From Halopseudomonas pertucinogena (lineage in GTDB: Bacteria; Pseudomonadota; Gammaproteobacteria; Pseudomonadales; Pseudomonadaceae), in the NCBI RefSeq assembly GCF_014646575.1, contig NZ_BMNN01000008.1, positions 34,623 through 98,622 on the forward strand: a stretch of 64,000 nucleotides of DNA. Reading direction: 5' to 3'. The notes beneath the pieces are model-generated. The model was not told where the DNA came from. It did no database searches and saw only the letters and a list, made by a program, of their open reading frames with translations. The translations under genes and the position numbers were made by a program. Position 1 is the stretch's first letter. Every line of letters starts with the position of its first letter. This document shows positions 10,773-25,938 of the stretch, piece after piece.

Positions 10773-10857
10773 TGGTGCGGAAGATGGGACTCGAACCCAT
10801 ACACCCTAAGGCACTACCCCCTCAAGATAGCGTGTCTACCAATTCCACCACTTCCGC
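10773..10857 (-). tRNA. tRNA-Leu (GAG)
   Basis: An 85-nt class II tRNA with encoded CCA. The anticodon loop CTTGAGG gives GAG, reading CUU/CUC. The long variable arm typical of Leu tRNAs is present, with acceptor stem GCGGAAG/CTTCCGC. It lies 12 bases after the secG stop codon and is probably processed from the secG transcript. Confidence 0.96.
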
Positions 10858-10869
10858 AAAACTGTTGGC

Positions 10870-11247
10870 TCAATCCAGTGTCGGCACGTCGTCCGATACG
10901 GGGGCCTGAGGAGCCTGCACTTCATCCAGAACAGGTACATCATCGCTGGCCGGAGCGGCCGGCTGGCTCTGCAGTGCCGGAACCGGCAGACCTGCGTCGC
11001 GAATCTCGCTTGCCTTGTAACTGGCGTAGTACGCCAGGCCCAGCGAGGTCAGAAAGAATACAGTGGCCAGCACAGCTGTCAAGCGGCTGAGAAAAGTAGC
11101 CGAACCCTGACTGCCGAAAACGGTGCCGGACGCGCCCGCGCCGAAAGACGCACCCGTCTCCGCGCCCTTGCCTTGCTGGATGAGAATCAACCCAACCAGG
11201 GCAATAGCGACCAGAAGATGCACAACAACAATCAGGGTTTCAATCAT
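10870..11247 (-). CDS. secG: preprotein translocase subunit SecG
   Basis: SecG is the accessory membrane subunit of the SecYEG channel. The 125-residue protein has two transmembrane helices (about residues 3-21 and 54-74) joined by a Gly/Ala/Ser-rich cytoplasmic loop with the conserved segment [15 protein letters not shown], then an Ala/Pro/Asp-rich tail. Its ATG overlaps the tpiA stop by one base (TAATG), so the two are translationally coupled. tRNA-Leu follows closely. Confidence 0.97.
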   Translation of the reverse strand: MIETLIVVVHLLVAIALVGLILIQQGKGAETGASFGAGASGTVFGSQGSATFLSRLTAVLATVFFLTSLGLAYYASYKASEIRDAGLPVPALQSQPAAPASDDVPVLDEVQAPQAPVSDDVPTLD

Positions 11248-12005
11248 TAAGCTTGTCCCGCGGCGCGCGCAATCGCGCCAAATTCATCTGCATTGAGAGA
11301 GGCTCCACCCACCAGCCCTCCGTCGATATCCGGCATGCCGAACAAGGCTCGAGCGTTCTCCGCCTTGACGCTGCCGCCGTAGACAATCTGCACGCACTGG
11401 GCCTGCTCGTCATCCAGAACCGCCAGCCGCGCACGGATCATCGCGTGCACTTCCTGCGCCTGCTCGGGGCTGGCTGTCAACCCGGTGCCGATTGCCCAGA
11501 CCGGCTCATAGGCCACCACACCCTGGGCCAGACCGCTCACACCGAAGCGCTCCAGGATCACCTGCAGCTGACGCCCGACCACCTCGGCGGTATCACCCGC
11601 GTCGCGCTGCTGCCGGGTTTCGCCGACACACAGGATCGGTCGCAGACCGCAGGCCAGTGCCGCAGCGAACTTGCGACATACGACCTCATCGGTCTCACCG
11701 AACAGGCTGCGGCGCTCGGAATGCCCTACCAGCACGTACTCACAACCGGCATCCCGCAGCTGGGCCGGGGACACCTCGCCGGTCAGCGCGCCGGGCTCGG
11801 CCTGATACGCACAGCTCTGACCCGCCAGCTTCAGGGGAGAGCCGTCAAGCGCTTCACGGCATTGCTGAATATACAGGGCCGGGGGCGCTATCAGCAGATC
11901 GACCTGATCCGGCCACTGCTGGGCGTTCAACCCCGAGAGCAACTCACCAATCGAGTGCCGGGTACCGTGCATTTTCCAGTTTCCGGCGACCAGCGGACGA
12001 CGCAT
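11247..12005 (-). CDS. tpiA: triosephosphate isomerase
   Basis: TpiA interconverts dihydroxyacetone phosphate and glyceraldehyde 3-phosphate. The 252-residue TIM-barrel protein carries all catalytic residues: Lys11 in GNWKM, His95 in VGHSERR and Glu167 in [11 protein letters not shown]; loop 6 and the phosphate-binding YGGSVK motif follow. Length is typical. It sits between glmM (65 bases upstream) and secG (overlapping by one base). Cytoplasmic. Confidence 0.99.
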   Translation of the reverse strand: MRRPLVAGNWKMHGTRHSIGELLSGLNAQQWPDQVDLLIAPPALYIQQCREALDGSPLKLAGQSCAYQAEPGALTGEVSPAQLRDAGCEYVLVGHSERRSLFGETDEVVCRKFAAALACGLRPILCVGETRQQRDAGDTAEVVGRQLQVILERFGVSGLAQGVVAYEPVWAIGTGLTASPEQAQEVHAMIRARLAVLDDEQAQCVQIVYGGSVKAENARALFGMPDIDGGLVGGASLNADEFGAIARAAGQA

Positions 12006-12070
12006 GCCAAACCTCTCTGCTCAAGCGGGCGCCAATGTTACCCAGAATGCCCGCCTGAAACAACCGCTTT

Positions 12071-13417
12071 TCAGTCCGCGGCAAACATTTTGCGCACCTG
12101 CTCGGCGAGGGTCTCCGCTTCCCGGTTCACCAGCTCGGCATCCTGCCCTTCCACCATCACCCGGATGACCGGCTCGGTGCCCGACAGACGCAGCAGCACG
12201 CGGCCGGTATCGGCCAGCCTGCCCTCGGCTGCAGCCACTGCGGATTTCAGCTCGGGAGCCTCGAGCGGCGATTGGCCGTTGCTCTGATAGCGCACGTTGA
12301 TCAGTTTCTGTGGACATTTGTTCATTCCCTGGCAGGCTTCGGCCAGGGTCTTGCCGGACATGCGCAGCGCCCGCAGCACCTGCAGCGCGGCAATGATGCC
12401 GTCACCGGTGGTGGTGTGCTTGAGGCACACCAGATGGCCGGAGGATTCGCCGCCCAGATGCCAGCCACGCTGGTGCAGCTCGGCCATGACGTAGCGGTCG
12501 CCGACCTTGGCGCGGACAAAGGGAATGTCCCGCTCGCGCAGGGCCAGCTCGAGCCCCAGGTTGGTCATCAGGGTGCCGGCAACCCCACCTTCCAGCGCGC
12601 CGCGCTCATAGAGGTCGAGGGTCATGATGTAGAGCAGCTGATCACCGTCCACTTCGTTGCCTGCCGCATCGACCATCATCACCCGGTCGCCGTCGCCGTC
12701 GAAGGCAATACCCAGGTCGGCCTTCTGCTCCACCACCGCCCTGCTCAGCGCCTTGAGGTGGGTGGAGCCCACCCCGTCGTTGATGTTGAGCCCGTCGGGG
12801 GTCACCCCGATGGTGCTGACGGTGGCACCGAGTTCGCGGAACACGCTGGGCGCCACCTTGTAGGTCGCCCCGTGGGCACAGTCGAGGACGATCTTCATGC
12901 CCTTGAAGCTGGTACTGGTGGGCACACTGCTCTTGCAGAACTCGATGTACCGACCGGAGGCGTCCTCGACGCGCGCCACCTTGCCCAGCAGGCTGGCTTC
13001 CACCAGCTCCATCGGCGAATCCACCAGCCGCTCGATCTCGTGTTCCAGCGAGTCGGCCAGCTTGGTCCCCTGGGCCGAGAAGAATTTGATGCCATTGTCG
13101 TAATGGGGATTATGCGAGGCGCTGATGACGATCCCGGCGTCGGCCTGGAAGGTACGCGTCAGATAAGCAATGGCCGGCGTGGGCATCGGACCGAGCAGCT
13201 GCACCTGGGCACCCGCCGCGGACAGACCCGCCTCCAGGGCGGATTCGAACATGTAACCGGAGATGCGCGTGTCCTTGCCTATGACTACCCGGCAGTGACC
13301 GTTGTTTCTGAAGGCCTTCCCCGCCGCCCAGCCGAGCTTGAGCATGAATTCCGGGGTGATGGGGTGAGTGCCGACAAGTCCTCGAATACCGTCGGTGCCA
13401 AAGTAGCGTTTTTCCAT
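12071..13417 (-). CDS. glmM: phosphoglucosamine mutase
   Basis: GlmM converts glucosamine 6-phosphate to glucosamine 1-phosphate, feeding UDP-GlcNAc synthesis for peptidoglycan and LPS. The 448-residue protein begins [13 protein letters not shown] and has the active-site phosphoserine in SASHNP (Ser101), the metal-binding DGDGDR loop, the sugar-binding GGESSGH segment and the C-terminal phosphate-binding [12 protein letters not shown]. An upstream in-frame Met adds 11 unconserved residues; AGGA before the ATG at 13417 supports the shorter form. It follows folP by 51 bases, the common folP-glmM pair. Confidence 0.99.
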   Translation of the reverse strand: MEKRYFGTDGIRGLVGTHPITPEFMLKLGWAAGKAFRNNGHCRVVIGKDTRISGYMFESALEAGLSAAGAQVQLLGPMPTPAIAYLTRTFQADAGIVISASHNPHYDNGIKFFSAQGTKLADSLEHEIERLVDSPMELVEASLLGKVARVEDASGRYIEFCKSSVPTSTSFKGMKIVLDCAHGATYKVAPSVFRELGATVSTIGVTPDGLNINDGVGSTHLKALSRAVVEQKADLGIAFDGDGDRVMMVDAAGNEVDGDQLLYIMTLDLYERGALEGGVAGTLMTNLGLELALRERDIPFVRAKVGDRYVMAELHQRGWHLGGESSGHLVCLKHTTTGDGIIAALQVLRALRMSGKTLAEACQGMNKCPQKLINVRYQSNGQSPLEAPELKSAVAAAEGRLADTGRVLLRLSGTEPVIRVMVEGQDAELVNREAETLAEQVRKMFAAD

Positions 13418-13468
13418 GTGTGAGTATCCTGACTCGATTATCGGGAGCAACCCGAAAGCGGTTATCTT

Positions 13469-14326
13469 CTAGCCCTGCTCCGCCGCCAGTACCGCTTCGG
13501 CCATGCGGACAGCGTCGACGGTTTCCGCGACGTCGTGCACCCTTATGATGCGTGCGCCCATGGTCACGGCCAGCGTCGCCAGCGCCAGGCCGCCCGCCAG
13601 ACGCTGGTCGACCGGCCGATCCAGCGCCTGGCCTATCATGCTCTTGCGGGATACGCCGACCAGCAGCGGCAGATCAAGGGGCCGTACCTGCCGCATGGAG
13701 GCGAAGAGTTCCAGATTGTGCTGCAGGCTCTTGCCGAACCCGAAGCCCGGATCCAGAACCAGCCTGCTGCGTTCGATGCCGGCATCCAGACAGGCTTGGA
13801 CCCGGAGCTCGAGGAAGGAGTTCACCTCGGCCAGCACCGAATCATATACCGGAGCCTGCTGCATGGTCTGCGGCTCGCCCTGCATGTGCATCAGACATAC
13901 TGCCAGACCGGTGTCGACCGCCGCCTCCATCGCCCCCGGACGAAGCAGCGCGCGGATGTCATTGATCAGTCCGGCACCGACCCCGGCGGAACCGCGCATG
14001 ACCTCGGGCGTGCTGGTGTCCACGGATACCACCGTATCGAATCGCGCCGTGATCGCTTCGACCATCGGCACTACCCGGTCGACCTCCTCCTGGACACTGA
14101 CCAGGGCTGCACCGGGGCGCGTGGATTCGCCGCCGACATCGATGATGGTGGCACCGGCGGCGAGCATCTGCTCGACGCGCTGGAGCGCGGTATCCATCCG
14201 ATTGTAGCGACCGCCGTCGGAGAAGGAGTCAGGGGTGATATTGAGGATACCCATGATCTGGGTACGGGAAAGGTCGAGCTCCCGGTTGCCGCAGGGCAGC
14301 CGGGAGTTATTGCGATCAGTGTTCAT
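13469..14326 (-). CDS. folP: dihydropteroate synthase
   Basis: FolP joins p-aminobenzoate to dihydropterin pyrophosphate in folate synthesis and is the sulfonamide target. The 285-residue TIM-barrel protein has both signatures: MGILNITPDSFSDGG near the N-terminus and the pterin-binding IDVGGESTRPGA, followed by DPGFGFGKSLQHN and SRKSMIG. The ORF could be read into ftsH, but the family N-terminus fits the ATG at 14326, 7 bases after the ftsH stop. The ribosome-binding site is weak, suggesting coupling to ftsH translation. Confidence 0.97.
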   Translation of the reverse strand: MNTDRNNSRLPCGNRELDLSRTQIMGILNITPDSFSDGGRYNRMDTALQRVEQMLAAGATIIDVGGESTRPGAALVSVQEEVDRVVPMVEAITARFDTVVSVDTSTPEVMRGSAGVGAGLINDIRALLRPGAMEAAVDTGLAVCLMHMQGEPQTMQQAPVYDSVLAEVNSFLELRVQACLDAGIERSRLVLDPGFGFGKSLQHNLELFASMRQVRPLDLPLLVGVSRKSMIGQALDRPVDQRLAGGLALATLAVTMGARIIRVHDVAETVDAVRMAEAVLAAEQG

Positions 14327-14333
14327 CCGGGAC

Positions 14334-16271
14334 TCAGTGCTCGCCAGCGGGCCCGCCAATGATGCCGTCATCGCGAGGCTTGTCCCTTGCATCGGCCGGG
14401 TCGTCGCTGGTAGAAGCGGCAGCCCCCGGACCGCGGCGGTCGTCATCGGTCCAGCCCTTGGGCTCGCGCACCGGCTTGCCGGCCATGATGTCATTGATCT
14501 GGTCGAGGTCGATGGTTTCATACTTCATCAGCGCCTCGGCCATCACGTCCAGCTTGTCGCGGTTTTCCTCGAGGATGCGCTTGGCGGTGTCGTAGCACTC
14601 GTCGATGATCCGGCGCACCTCCTCGTCGATCATGCGGGCGGTTTCAGCCGACACGTTGGACGCCTGCGAGCCGGCACTGCGACCCAGGAACACCTCACCC
14701 TCTTCCTCCGCATACATCAGCGGACCGAGCCTTTCCGACAGGCCCCATTTGGTCACCATGTTCTTGGCCAGCTGGGTGGCGCGCATGATGTCGTTGGAAG
14801 CGCCGGTGGTCACGCCGTCGAAGCCCAGCGTCATCTCTTCGGCGATACGGCCACCGAACAGCGAACAGATCTGGCTGGTGAGCGCACGCTTGGACAGACT
14901 GTAACGATCCTCCTCCGGCAGGAACATGGTCACGCCCAGGGCGCGACCGCGGGGAATGATCGATACCTTGTACACCGGGTCGTGTTCCGGCACCAGGCGG
15001 CCCACGATGGCATGACCCGACTCGTGATAGGCGGTATTGAGCTTCTCCTTCTCGGACATGACCATGGACTTGCGCTCGGCGCCCATCATGATCTTGTCCT
15101 TGGCCAGCTCGAACTCGTTCATTTCGACCACGCGCTTGCCGGCACGGGCAGCGAACAGCGACGCCTCGTTCACCAGGTTGGCCAGATCGGCGCCGGAGAA
15201 GCCGGGGGTACCCCGGGCAATCGAGGACGGCACCACGTCGTCACCCAGCGGCACCTTGCGCATGTGTACCTTGAGGATCTGCTCGCGACCACGGATGTCC
15301 GGCAGACCGACCACCACCTGGCGATCGAAGCGGCCCGGACGCAGCAGTGCCGGATCGAGCACGTCGGGGCGGTTGGTGGCAGCGACGACGATGATGCCGT
15401 CATTGGCCTCGAAACCGTCCATTTCGACCAGCAGCTGGTTCAGGGTCTGCTCGCGCTCGTCGTGACCGCCGCCCAGACCGGCGCCACGGTGACGACCGAC
15501 GGCATCGATCTCGTCGATGAAGATGATGCAGGGCGCATGCTTCTTCGCCTGCTCGAACATGTCGCGCACCCGGCTGGCACCGACGCCGACAAACATCTCG
15601 ACAAAGTCGGAGCCGGAAATGGTGAAGAACGGCACCTTGGCCTCACCCGCCACGGCCTTGGCCAGCAGCGTTTTACCGGTACCGGGCTGACCGACCATCA
15701 GCACACCGCGGGGGATATGACCGCCGAGGCGCTGGAATTTGCCCGGGTCACGCAGGAATTCGACCAGCTCGGCGACTTCCTCCTTGGCCTCGTCACAGCC
15801 GGCCACATCGGCAAAGGTGGTCTTGACCTGGTCCTCGGACAGCATGCGCGCCTTGCTCTTGCCAAAGCTCATCGGGCCGCCCCGGCCGCCGCCACCGCCC
15901 TGCATCTGGCGCATGAAGAACATGAAGATGGCGATGATGATCAGGATCGGGAAACTGGCGATCAGCAGCTGGGTCCAGATACTCTGGCGCTCCGGCTGCT
16001 TGCCTTCGACGACCACGTTGTTCTCCAGCAGATCGCCGATCAGGCCATTGTCCTGAATCGCCGGCCGGATGGTCTTGAAGCTCTCGCCGTCGCGGCGCTG
16101 ACCGGTGATCACGAAGCCGTCCACGGTCACCCGTTCGACCTGGCGATCATTCACCAGCTCGAGAAATTCGGTGTAGTTCATCGTGCGGGGCTCTGCCGGA
16201 CTGTTGAAGTTGTTCATCACAGTCACCAGCACTGCAGCAATGATCAACCACAGGATGAGGTTTTTCGCCAT
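14334..16271 (-). CDS. ftsH: ATP-dependent zinc metalloprotease FtsH
   Basis: FtsH is the essential membrane-anchored hexameric AAA+ protease that degrades misfolded membrane proteins and regulators such as sigma-32 and LpxC. The 645-residue protein has two transmembrane helices (about residues 5-22 and 102-122) enclosing a periplasmic domain, the AAA+ module with Walker A at 194-201, the Walker [10 protein letters not shown], the second region of homology (RPGRFDRQV), and the zinc site HESGH with His416, Glu417 and His420. Walker A reads GQPGTGKT instead of the usual GPPGTGKT. The ATG at 16271 starts the conserved [14 protein letters not shown]. Upstream rlmE is the usual partner. Confidence 0.98.
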   Translation of the reverse strand: MAKNLILWLIIAAVLVTVMNNFNSPAEPRTMNYTEFLELVNDRQVERVTVDGFVITGQRRDGESFKTIRPAIQDNGLIGDLLENNVVVEGKQPERQSIWTQLLIASFPILIIIAIFMFFMRQMQGGGGGRGGPMSFGKSKARMLSEDQVKTTFADVAGCDEAKEEVAELVEFLRDPGKFQRLGGHIPRGVLMVGQPGTGKTLLAKAVAGEAKVPFFTISGSDFVEMFVGVGASRVRDMFEQAKKHAPCIIFIDEIDAVGRHRGAGLGGGHDEREQTLNQLLVEMDGFEANDGIIVVAATNRPDVLDPALLRPGRFDRQVVVGLPDIRGREQILKVHMRKVPLGDDVVPSSIARGTPGFSGADLANLVNEASLFAARAGKRVVEMNEFELAKDKIMMGAERKSMVMSEKEKLNTAYHESGHAIVGRLVPEHDPVYKVSIIPRGRALGVTMFLPEEDRYSLSKRALTSQICSLFGGRIAEEMTLGFDGVTTGASNDIMRATQLAKNMVTKWGLSERLGPLMYAEEEGEVFLGRSAGSQASNVSAETARMIDEEVRRIIDECYDTAKRILEENRDKLDVMAEALMKYETIDLDQINDIMAGKPVREPKGWTDDDRRGPGAAASTSDDPADARDKPRDDGIIGGPAGEH

Positions 16272-16409
16272 GTCGTTCAAATCGCTATCCTCTTGCCCCG
16301 TAATTCGCCGGGGCATGGCTGTATTCGTCTGTTGATTAGACCTGTCTACCTTACACCAGATTCCGCCGGCTCGGCAGTTTCAGCTGTGTAACGCCCTGTG
16401 TCATCCTGA

Positions 16410-17036
16410 TCATTGTCCGGGCCTGAAGCCCTTGCCCAGCAGATAGGTTTCCCTTGACCTGTCCCGCGATGCCCCCGGCTTGCGGGTAACGATCTTGTCG
16501 AACCGGCCGCGCATTTCCCGGAAGTATTCATCAAAGCCTTCGCCATGGAAGACCTTGATCAGAAAGTCTCCGCCCGGGCGCAGTACCCGCGCGGCCATAT
16601 CCAGCGCCAGTTCGCACAGATACATGGCCCGCGGCTGGTCCACCGCAGGTGTACCACTCATGTTGGGGGCCATATCGGAAATAACAAGGTCAACCGGCTG
16701 ATCACCGATGGCGGCAAGGATCGCCTCGAACACCTCATCCTCGGTGAAATCACCCTGGATGAAGGTGACGTCGGCTATGGAGTCCATCGGCAGGATGTCC
16801 GAGGCGATGATGCGGCCCTTCTCGCCGATCAGCCGGCTGGCCACCTGTGACCAGCCGCCCGGCGCGGAGCCGAGGTCCAGCACCGTCATGCCCGGCTTCA
16901 TGAGGCGGTCCTTCTCCTGGATCTCCAGCAGCTTGTAGCTGGCTCGGGAGCGGTAACCGTCCTTCTGCGCCTTCTTCACATAGGGGTCATCGAAATGTTC
17001 TTTCAGCCAGCCCTTGCTGGTCTTTGATCTTGCCAC
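16410..17036 (-). CDS. rlmE: 23S rRNA 2'-O-methyltransferase (U2552)
   Basis: RlmE (FtsJ/RrmJ) methylates the ribose of U2552 in the A-loop of 23S rRNA at a late assembly stage. The 208-residue protein has the Rossmann AdoMet motif DLGSAPGGW, the catalytic Lys in ASYKLLEIQ, the acidic D in [10 protein letters not shown] and the [14 protein letters not shown] segment with the remaining K and E of the K-D-K-E tetrad. The start is GTG at 17036: GAGG lies 6 bases upstream, while the ATG four codons earlier overlaps that site. It is divergent from yhbY and 138 bases before ftsH. Confidence 0.97.
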   Translation of the reverse strand: MARSKTSKGWLKEHFDDPYVKKAQKDGYRSRASYKLLEIQEKDRLMKPGMTVLDLGSAPGGWSQVASRLIGEKGRIIASDILPMDSIADVTFIQGDFTEDEVFEAILAAIGDQPVDLVISDMAPNMSGTPAVDQPRAMYLCELALDMAARVLRPGGDFLIKVFHGEGFDEYFREMRGRFDKIVTRKPGASRDRSRETYLLGKGFRPGQ

Positions 17037-17124
17037 GGAATACCTCATGCAGCGGATCGCGCCGCCGGTTATACTAGCGCTCTTCAGCCAAGAACACTCA
17101 CGAAACAGGAATCACCCGAACATT

Positions 17125-17439
17125 ATGGCGCTCAGCTCTGAACAGAAGAAGGCCTTCAAACGCATCGGCCACCATCTCAAGCCTGTGGTCATGGTCAGCG
17201 AGAACGGCATCACCGAAGGCGTGCTCGCCGAGTTGAACCGCGCCCTCGACGATCACGAGCTGATCAAGATCCGAGTCTCAGCGGGTGATCGCGAGGCCAA
17301 GCAGGAGCTGATCACGGAAATCTGTGCAGCCAGCAAGGCCGAACTGGTGCAGGTGATCGGCAAGATGGCGATCCTGCTGCGCCGCAACAAGACCCCCAAC
17401 GCCAACCTCTCCAACCTGGTGCGTTACAAGGACTTCTGA
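17125..17439 (+). CDS. yhbY: YhbY family RNA-binding protein (CRM domain)
   Basis: A 104-residue protein made of a single CRM domain, a KH-like RNA-binding fold associated with precursor 50S subunits. The family signature is clear: ALSSEQKKAFKRIGHHLKPVV, the GxxG-like loop in ENGITEGVLAEL, and LIKIRVSAGDREAK. The conserved N-terminus fixes the ATG at 17125, although no good ribosome-binding site is visible. It is divergent from rlmE; TATACT at about 17070 could be its -10 element. Probably acts in ribosome assembly. Confidence 0.95.
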   Translation: MALSSEQKKAFKRIGHHLKPVVMVSENGITEGVLAELNRALDDHELIKIRVSAGDREAKQELITEICAASKAELVQVIGKMAILLRRNKTPNANLSNLVRYKDF

Positions 17440-17867
17440 GCCGGACGCACTGTCTCCTCGTCCGGTCGCGGCTGAAGTATGAGCACGAGACCGGCAAAGG
17501 CCAGTACCAGATAGCTGAACAGTTGCCAGTACGGACCATTGGTCAGCGAGCCCACCAGATAGAACGCTGCCGCGGCAACCAGCACCAGCAGCAGCATCTG
17601 ACCCCGCAGGTCGTGCCAGATCGGCCGCCGCAGAACCAGCCAGGCCAGCAGACACTGCAGGGCGACACAGACTGCGGCAAAGCCGACGACGACCGGGCGC
17701 ATGAAGGCGCCGATCTCGTCGATCAGTATCGGCGCCAGGCCAAAGCGCTCCAGCGCCGGCAACAGCACGAAATGCAGCATCCAGGCCCCGCCGACCCAGA
17801 GGGTCTGGGCGAGCTGCCAGGCTACTCGTCCGCTGCGTACAGCGGGCAGAGCGCCTGCTGGATTCAC
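17424..17867 (-). CDS. small integral membrane protein, DUF4149-like
   Basis: A 147-residue protein with four predicted membrane helices (about residues 17-38, 55-78, 88-110 and 115-135), matching the small membrane protein that sits between yhbY and greA in Pseudomonas (DUF4149 type). Function is unknown. The start is GTG, whose last two bases and the next form the greA stop (GTGA overlap), so it is translationally coupled to greA. Its 3' end overlaps the end of yhbY by 16 bases on the opposite strand. Confidence 0.85.
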   Translation of the reverse strand: MNPAGALPAVRSGRVAWQLAQTLWVGGAWMLHFVLLPALERFGLAPILIDEIGAFMRPVVVGFAAVCVALQCLLAWLVLRRPIWHDLRGQMLLLVLVAAAAFYLVGSLTNGPYWQLFSYLVLAFAGLVLILQPRPDEETVRPAQKSL

Positions 17868-18339
17868 AGGTGCTGCACCTCGATGATTTCGTACTCCACC
17901 ACCCCGCCGGGTGTGCGTACGGCAACGATCTCGCCCTCTTCCTTGCCGATCAGCGCGCGGGCAATGGGCGAGGTCACGGAAATCTTGCCCTCCTTGATCT
18001 CGGCCTCATCCTCACCGACGATCTGATACTTCACCTCTTCGTCGCTGTCCACGTTGGCGATGGTGACCGTGGTGCCGAAGATGACCTTGCCGCTGTAGGG
18101 AATGGTCGTCACGTCTATCACCTGGGCCGCCGCCAGGCGCCCCTCGATGTCACTGATGCGCGCCTCAACCATGCCCTGCTGTTCGCGGGCGGCATGGTAT
18201 TCGGCGTTTTCCTTCAGGTCACCCAGCTCGCGTGCCTCGGCGATGGCTTCGGTGATCTGCGGGCGCATGACGGTTTTCAGATGCCTGAGCTCGTCTTCCA
18301 GGGCCTGAGCGCCCGCTTTGGTCATGGGGTACTTCATGT

Positions 18340-18343
<4 letters not shown>
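17864..18343 (-). CDS. greA: transcription elongation factor GreA
   Basis: GreA enters the RNA polymerase secondary channel and stimulates cleavage of backtracked RNA. The 159-residue protein has the N-terminal antiparallel coiled coil with the conserved acidic tip ([18 protein letters not shown]) and the C-terminal FKBP-like domain ([18 protein letters not shown]). Two starts are close: the ATG at 18343 overlaps the carB stop (ATGA) and one two codons later is also possible; I take the overlapping one. It is the last of carA-carB-greA plus the DUF4149 gene. Confidence 0.97.
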
Positions 18344-21555
<3,212 letters not shown>

Positions 21556-21587
21556 AAGTGCTTTTGATCCTTGGATATTCCGGTGAT

Positions 21588-22724
21588 TCAGGCGCGCTTG
21601 GTCATGGCTGCGATGAAACGCTCGAACAGCGGGGCCACGTCACCCGGGCCGGGACTGGCCTCCGGGTGCCCCTGGAAACTGAACGCGTCCTTGCCGATCA
21701 ACTCGATTCCCTGCAGGGTGCCGTCGAACAGTGATTTGTAGGTAGCCCGGACGTTGGCCGGCAGGGTCGCCTCGTCCACCGCGAAACCGTGATTCTGGCT
21801 GGTGATCATCACCTCTCCGGTGATCAGATCCTGCACCGGATGGTTCGCGCCGTGGTGCCCGCTCGGCATCTTCACGGTCTGCGCGCCGGCCGCCAGTGCC
21901 AGCAGTTGATGCCCCAGACAGATTCCGAGGATCGGAGTATCGGTCTCCAGCAGTTCACGGATGGCGGTAATGGCGTAGTCACAGGGGGCCGGATCGCCGG
22001 GACCGTTAGCCAGCAGCACACCATCGGGATTCAGTGCCAGCACCTCTGCGGCAGTGGTCTGCGCCGGCACCACAGTCAGGCGGCAACCGCGGGCAACCAG
22101 CATGCGCAGGATGTTGTACTTGACGCCGTAGTCGTACACCACGACATGGTGGGGCAGCTCGGCAGGGTCGATCTCAGGGTAGCTGTCGGTGGCCAGATCC
22201 CAGGTGCTCTGGCGCCATTCGTAGGGCTGCTTCACGCTGACCTCTCTGGCAAGGTCCATGCCCTTGAGTCCGGCAAACCCGCGCGCCAGTTCCAGCGCCT
22301 TCTCTTCGCTGGCGTCCGCGCCCGCCATGATGCAGCCATTCTGCGAGCCCTTCTCGCGCAGGATGCGCGTCAGCCGGCGCGTATCCACCTCGGCAATGGC
22401 AACGGTACCGTTCTCCCGAAGATATTCGTCCAGCGGCTGGCGGTTGCGCCAGTTGGAAGCCACCAGCGGCAGGTCCCGGATGATCATCCCCGCTGCCCAT
22501 ACGCGGTCGGATTCGGCGTCCAGCGGCGTGGTGCCGGTATTGCCGATGTGAGGATAGGTCAGCGTCACTATCTGGCGTGCATAGGATGGATCGGTAAGGA
22601 TCTCCTGGTAACCGGTCATGGCCGTATTGAAGACGACCTCGCCGACGCTGTGGCCGTCGGCGCCGATAGCTACACCCCGGAAAATACTGCCGTCGGCGAG
22701 AGCAAGAATGGCGGGCTGGGACAA
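21588..22724 (-). CDS. carA: carbamoyl-phosphate synthase small subunit
   Basis: CarA is the glutamine amidotransferase subunit that supplies ammonia to CarB. The protein has the N-terminal CPSase small-chain domain ([24 protein letters not shown]) and a class I glutaminase domain with catalytic Cys269 in GICLGHQ and the His/Glu pair in GHPEASPGP. The start is TTG at 22724: GGAGG stands five bases upstream, the N-terminus then matches the family and the length is 378 residues, the usual Pseudomonas size. The in-frame ATG at 22802 would put unconserved residues in front of the ribosome-binding site. Confidence 0.97.
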   Translation of the reverse strand: MSQPAILALADGSIFRGVAIGADGHSVGEVVFNTAMTGYQEILTDPSYARQIVTLTYPHIGNTGTTPLDAESDRVWAAGMIIRDLPLVASNWRNRQPLDEYLRENGTVAIAEVDTRRLTRILREKGSQNGCIMAGADASEEKALELARGFAGLKGMDLAREVSVKQPYEWRQSTWDLATDSYPEIDPAELPHHVVVYDYGVKYNILRMLVARGCRLTVVPAQTTAAEVLALNPDGVLLANGPGDPAPCDYAITAIRELLETDTPILGICLGHQLLALAAGAQTVKMPSGHHGANHPVQDLITGEVMITSQNHGFAVDEATLPANVRATYKSLFDGTLQGIELIGKDAFSFQGHPEASPGPGDVAPLFERFIAAMTKRA

Positions 22725-23060
22725 GAAAACCTCCGAAAGACTGACACGTTTTTGCCGAACGCGGGCTGCACAAAAGCGGGAATGATGTGGCTTCCACTTC
22801 ACCCCACTGCAAAGGCATTGTCAGATACGCGCTGAGATAGACAGATTAGCCCGACATTTTACCGGTTTGATCAGTAAATATCCACACCGACCATCCACTT
22901 GAGCGCGCCGGCCGGACAGCTTTCCGATCTGTTTCATAATCCCGGCGAACGTGTTAAAACTGCAACTGGATCACATTTCCTGGCCAGCCGGAGGATGGGG
23001 AACCTCCTGGTTGCAGTCCTCCGGGCACGGGAACAACAAAAAGAACAGGGACTTCGAACA
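22725..23060. other. intergenic region between divergent carA and the exported-protein gene
   Basis: This 336-base stretch holds the leaders of two divergent genes. On the carA side there is the strong GGAGG site and no certain promoter. On the plus side, 22988-22995 and 23017-23024 form an 8-bp perfect inverted repeat (CCGGAGGA/TCCTCCGG), and the CCTCC at 23003-23007 inside the loop could pair with the same GGAGG, so two exclusive hairpins are possible in the leader. The GGAGG touches an in-frame ATG at 22995 with no spacer, so I do not use that start. No RNA gene or repeat is recognised. Confidence 0.6.
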
Positions 23061-23825
23061 ATGAAAACCTACCTAGAGTACGCAAAGTACATGCTTGCGC
23101 TGGCACTTCTCGGCCTCGCCACCCAGGCCCACGCCAGCGCTCAGCTGGCCCAGACGCTGCACGAGCTGCGCAGCGAAGGTTACCGCGCCGCCACCTACCT
23201 GCTGATCGACAACAACCTCTATGAACGCGTCCGCGAGCCGGGCAATCGCGAGGCCTACAACGACGCGCTGGGGAACATGGATCGACTGTTGCGTGGCCTG
23301 GACAACCCGAGCGACCTGCGCGGCCCGTACTCCCAGTTCGTTCGTCTGATCCGGGAACTGGAAACCCAGACCGAAGACGAGGCGCATTATCACCTGGCAA
23401 CCGTGAACCGGATCATGATGGCGCATGCCGAAATGGACAAGGCGATTGCCGCACAGTACGGCCAGGCGGCCGGCCAGATCGACGAGAAGCTCAAGACCCT
23501 GCATCAGCAGAGCCTCGAGACCAGCCAGATTCTGCTGCTCTATCAGAACAACATGTTCAGCTCAATCGGCGTGTATTTCATGGAAACCAGCGAAGGCATC
23601 TTCCGCAGCATGGACGCCAGCCTGACGGCCAGAGCCGAGGTGCTCAAGGGCCTGCTCCCCGAACTGTCCTCCACCCTGCAGGACCTGGACAAGCAGTACG
23701 GGTTCATTCAACCACGTCTGCTGGATCACCACACCGACTGGGTGCCGACCATTGCGGCGTTTTATCTGCTGCGCAATACCGAAACGCTCAACAAGCTGGC
23801 GCGGGCTCAGGCGCAACAGGGCTAG
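23061..23825 (+). CDS. exported helical protein of unknown function
   Basis: A 254-residue protein I cannot assign to a family. Residues 1-28 form a good Sec signal peptide (hydrophobic YMLALALLGLATQ, cleavage likely after AHA). The mature part is almost entirely amphipathic helix with many Gln, Leu, Asp and Glu and conserved-looking stretches such as RAATYLLIDNNLYERV and YQNNMFSSIGVYFMETSEG; no Cys-based lipobox or further membrane helix is seen, so it should be periplasmic. The ATG at 23061 has AGGGA about 9 bases upstream and starts the signal peptide. It is a single plus-strand gene between carA and dapB, which are adjacent and co-oriented in P. aeruginosa, so it looks like an insertion in a conserved cluster. 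Confidence 0.8.
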   Translation: MKTYLEYAKYMLALALLGLATQAHASAQLAQTLHELRSEGYRAATYLLIDNNLYERVREPGNREAYNDALGNMDRLLRGLDNPSDLRGPYSQFVRLIRELETQTEDEAHYHLATVNRIMMAHAEMDKAIAAQYGQAAGQIDEKLKTLHQQSLETSQILLLYQNNMFSSIGVYFMETSEGIFRSMDASLTARAEVLKGLLPELSSTLQDLDKQYGFIQPRLLDHHTDWVPTIAAFYLLRNTETLNKLARAQAQQG

Positions 23826-23906
23826 AGCGTCCAGGGAGATCGGGACTCTCGGGAGACTGCGCCCTGTGGTTTCCCGGCACCCCCTCCCCCGGCGTAGAGC
23901 TCAAAT

Positions 23907-23939
23907 AAAAACCCGGCGCCTCTCGGCAGCCGGGTTTTT
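23907..23939. terminator. bidirectional intrinsic terminator
   Basis: AAAAACCCGGC and GCCGGGTTTTT-type arms (ACCCGGC.../...GCCGGGT) flank a short loop, with A/T tracts on both sides. It lies between the convergent ends of the exported-protein gene and dapB and can stop transcription from either side. Confidence 0.85.
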
Positions 23940-23953
23940 GATTACAGCTGATG

Positions 23954-25902
<1,949 letters not shown>

Positions 25903-25938
25903 ACATTCTGTTCCTTTGGAAAGTCCTACGGCACAAAC

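Noticed and set aside
22899..23060. N-terminal extension of the exported protein from 22899 or 22995
   Set aside because: It would bury the signal peptide, and the GGAGG touches the 22995 ATG with no spacer; the ATG at 23061 gives a clean signal peptide.
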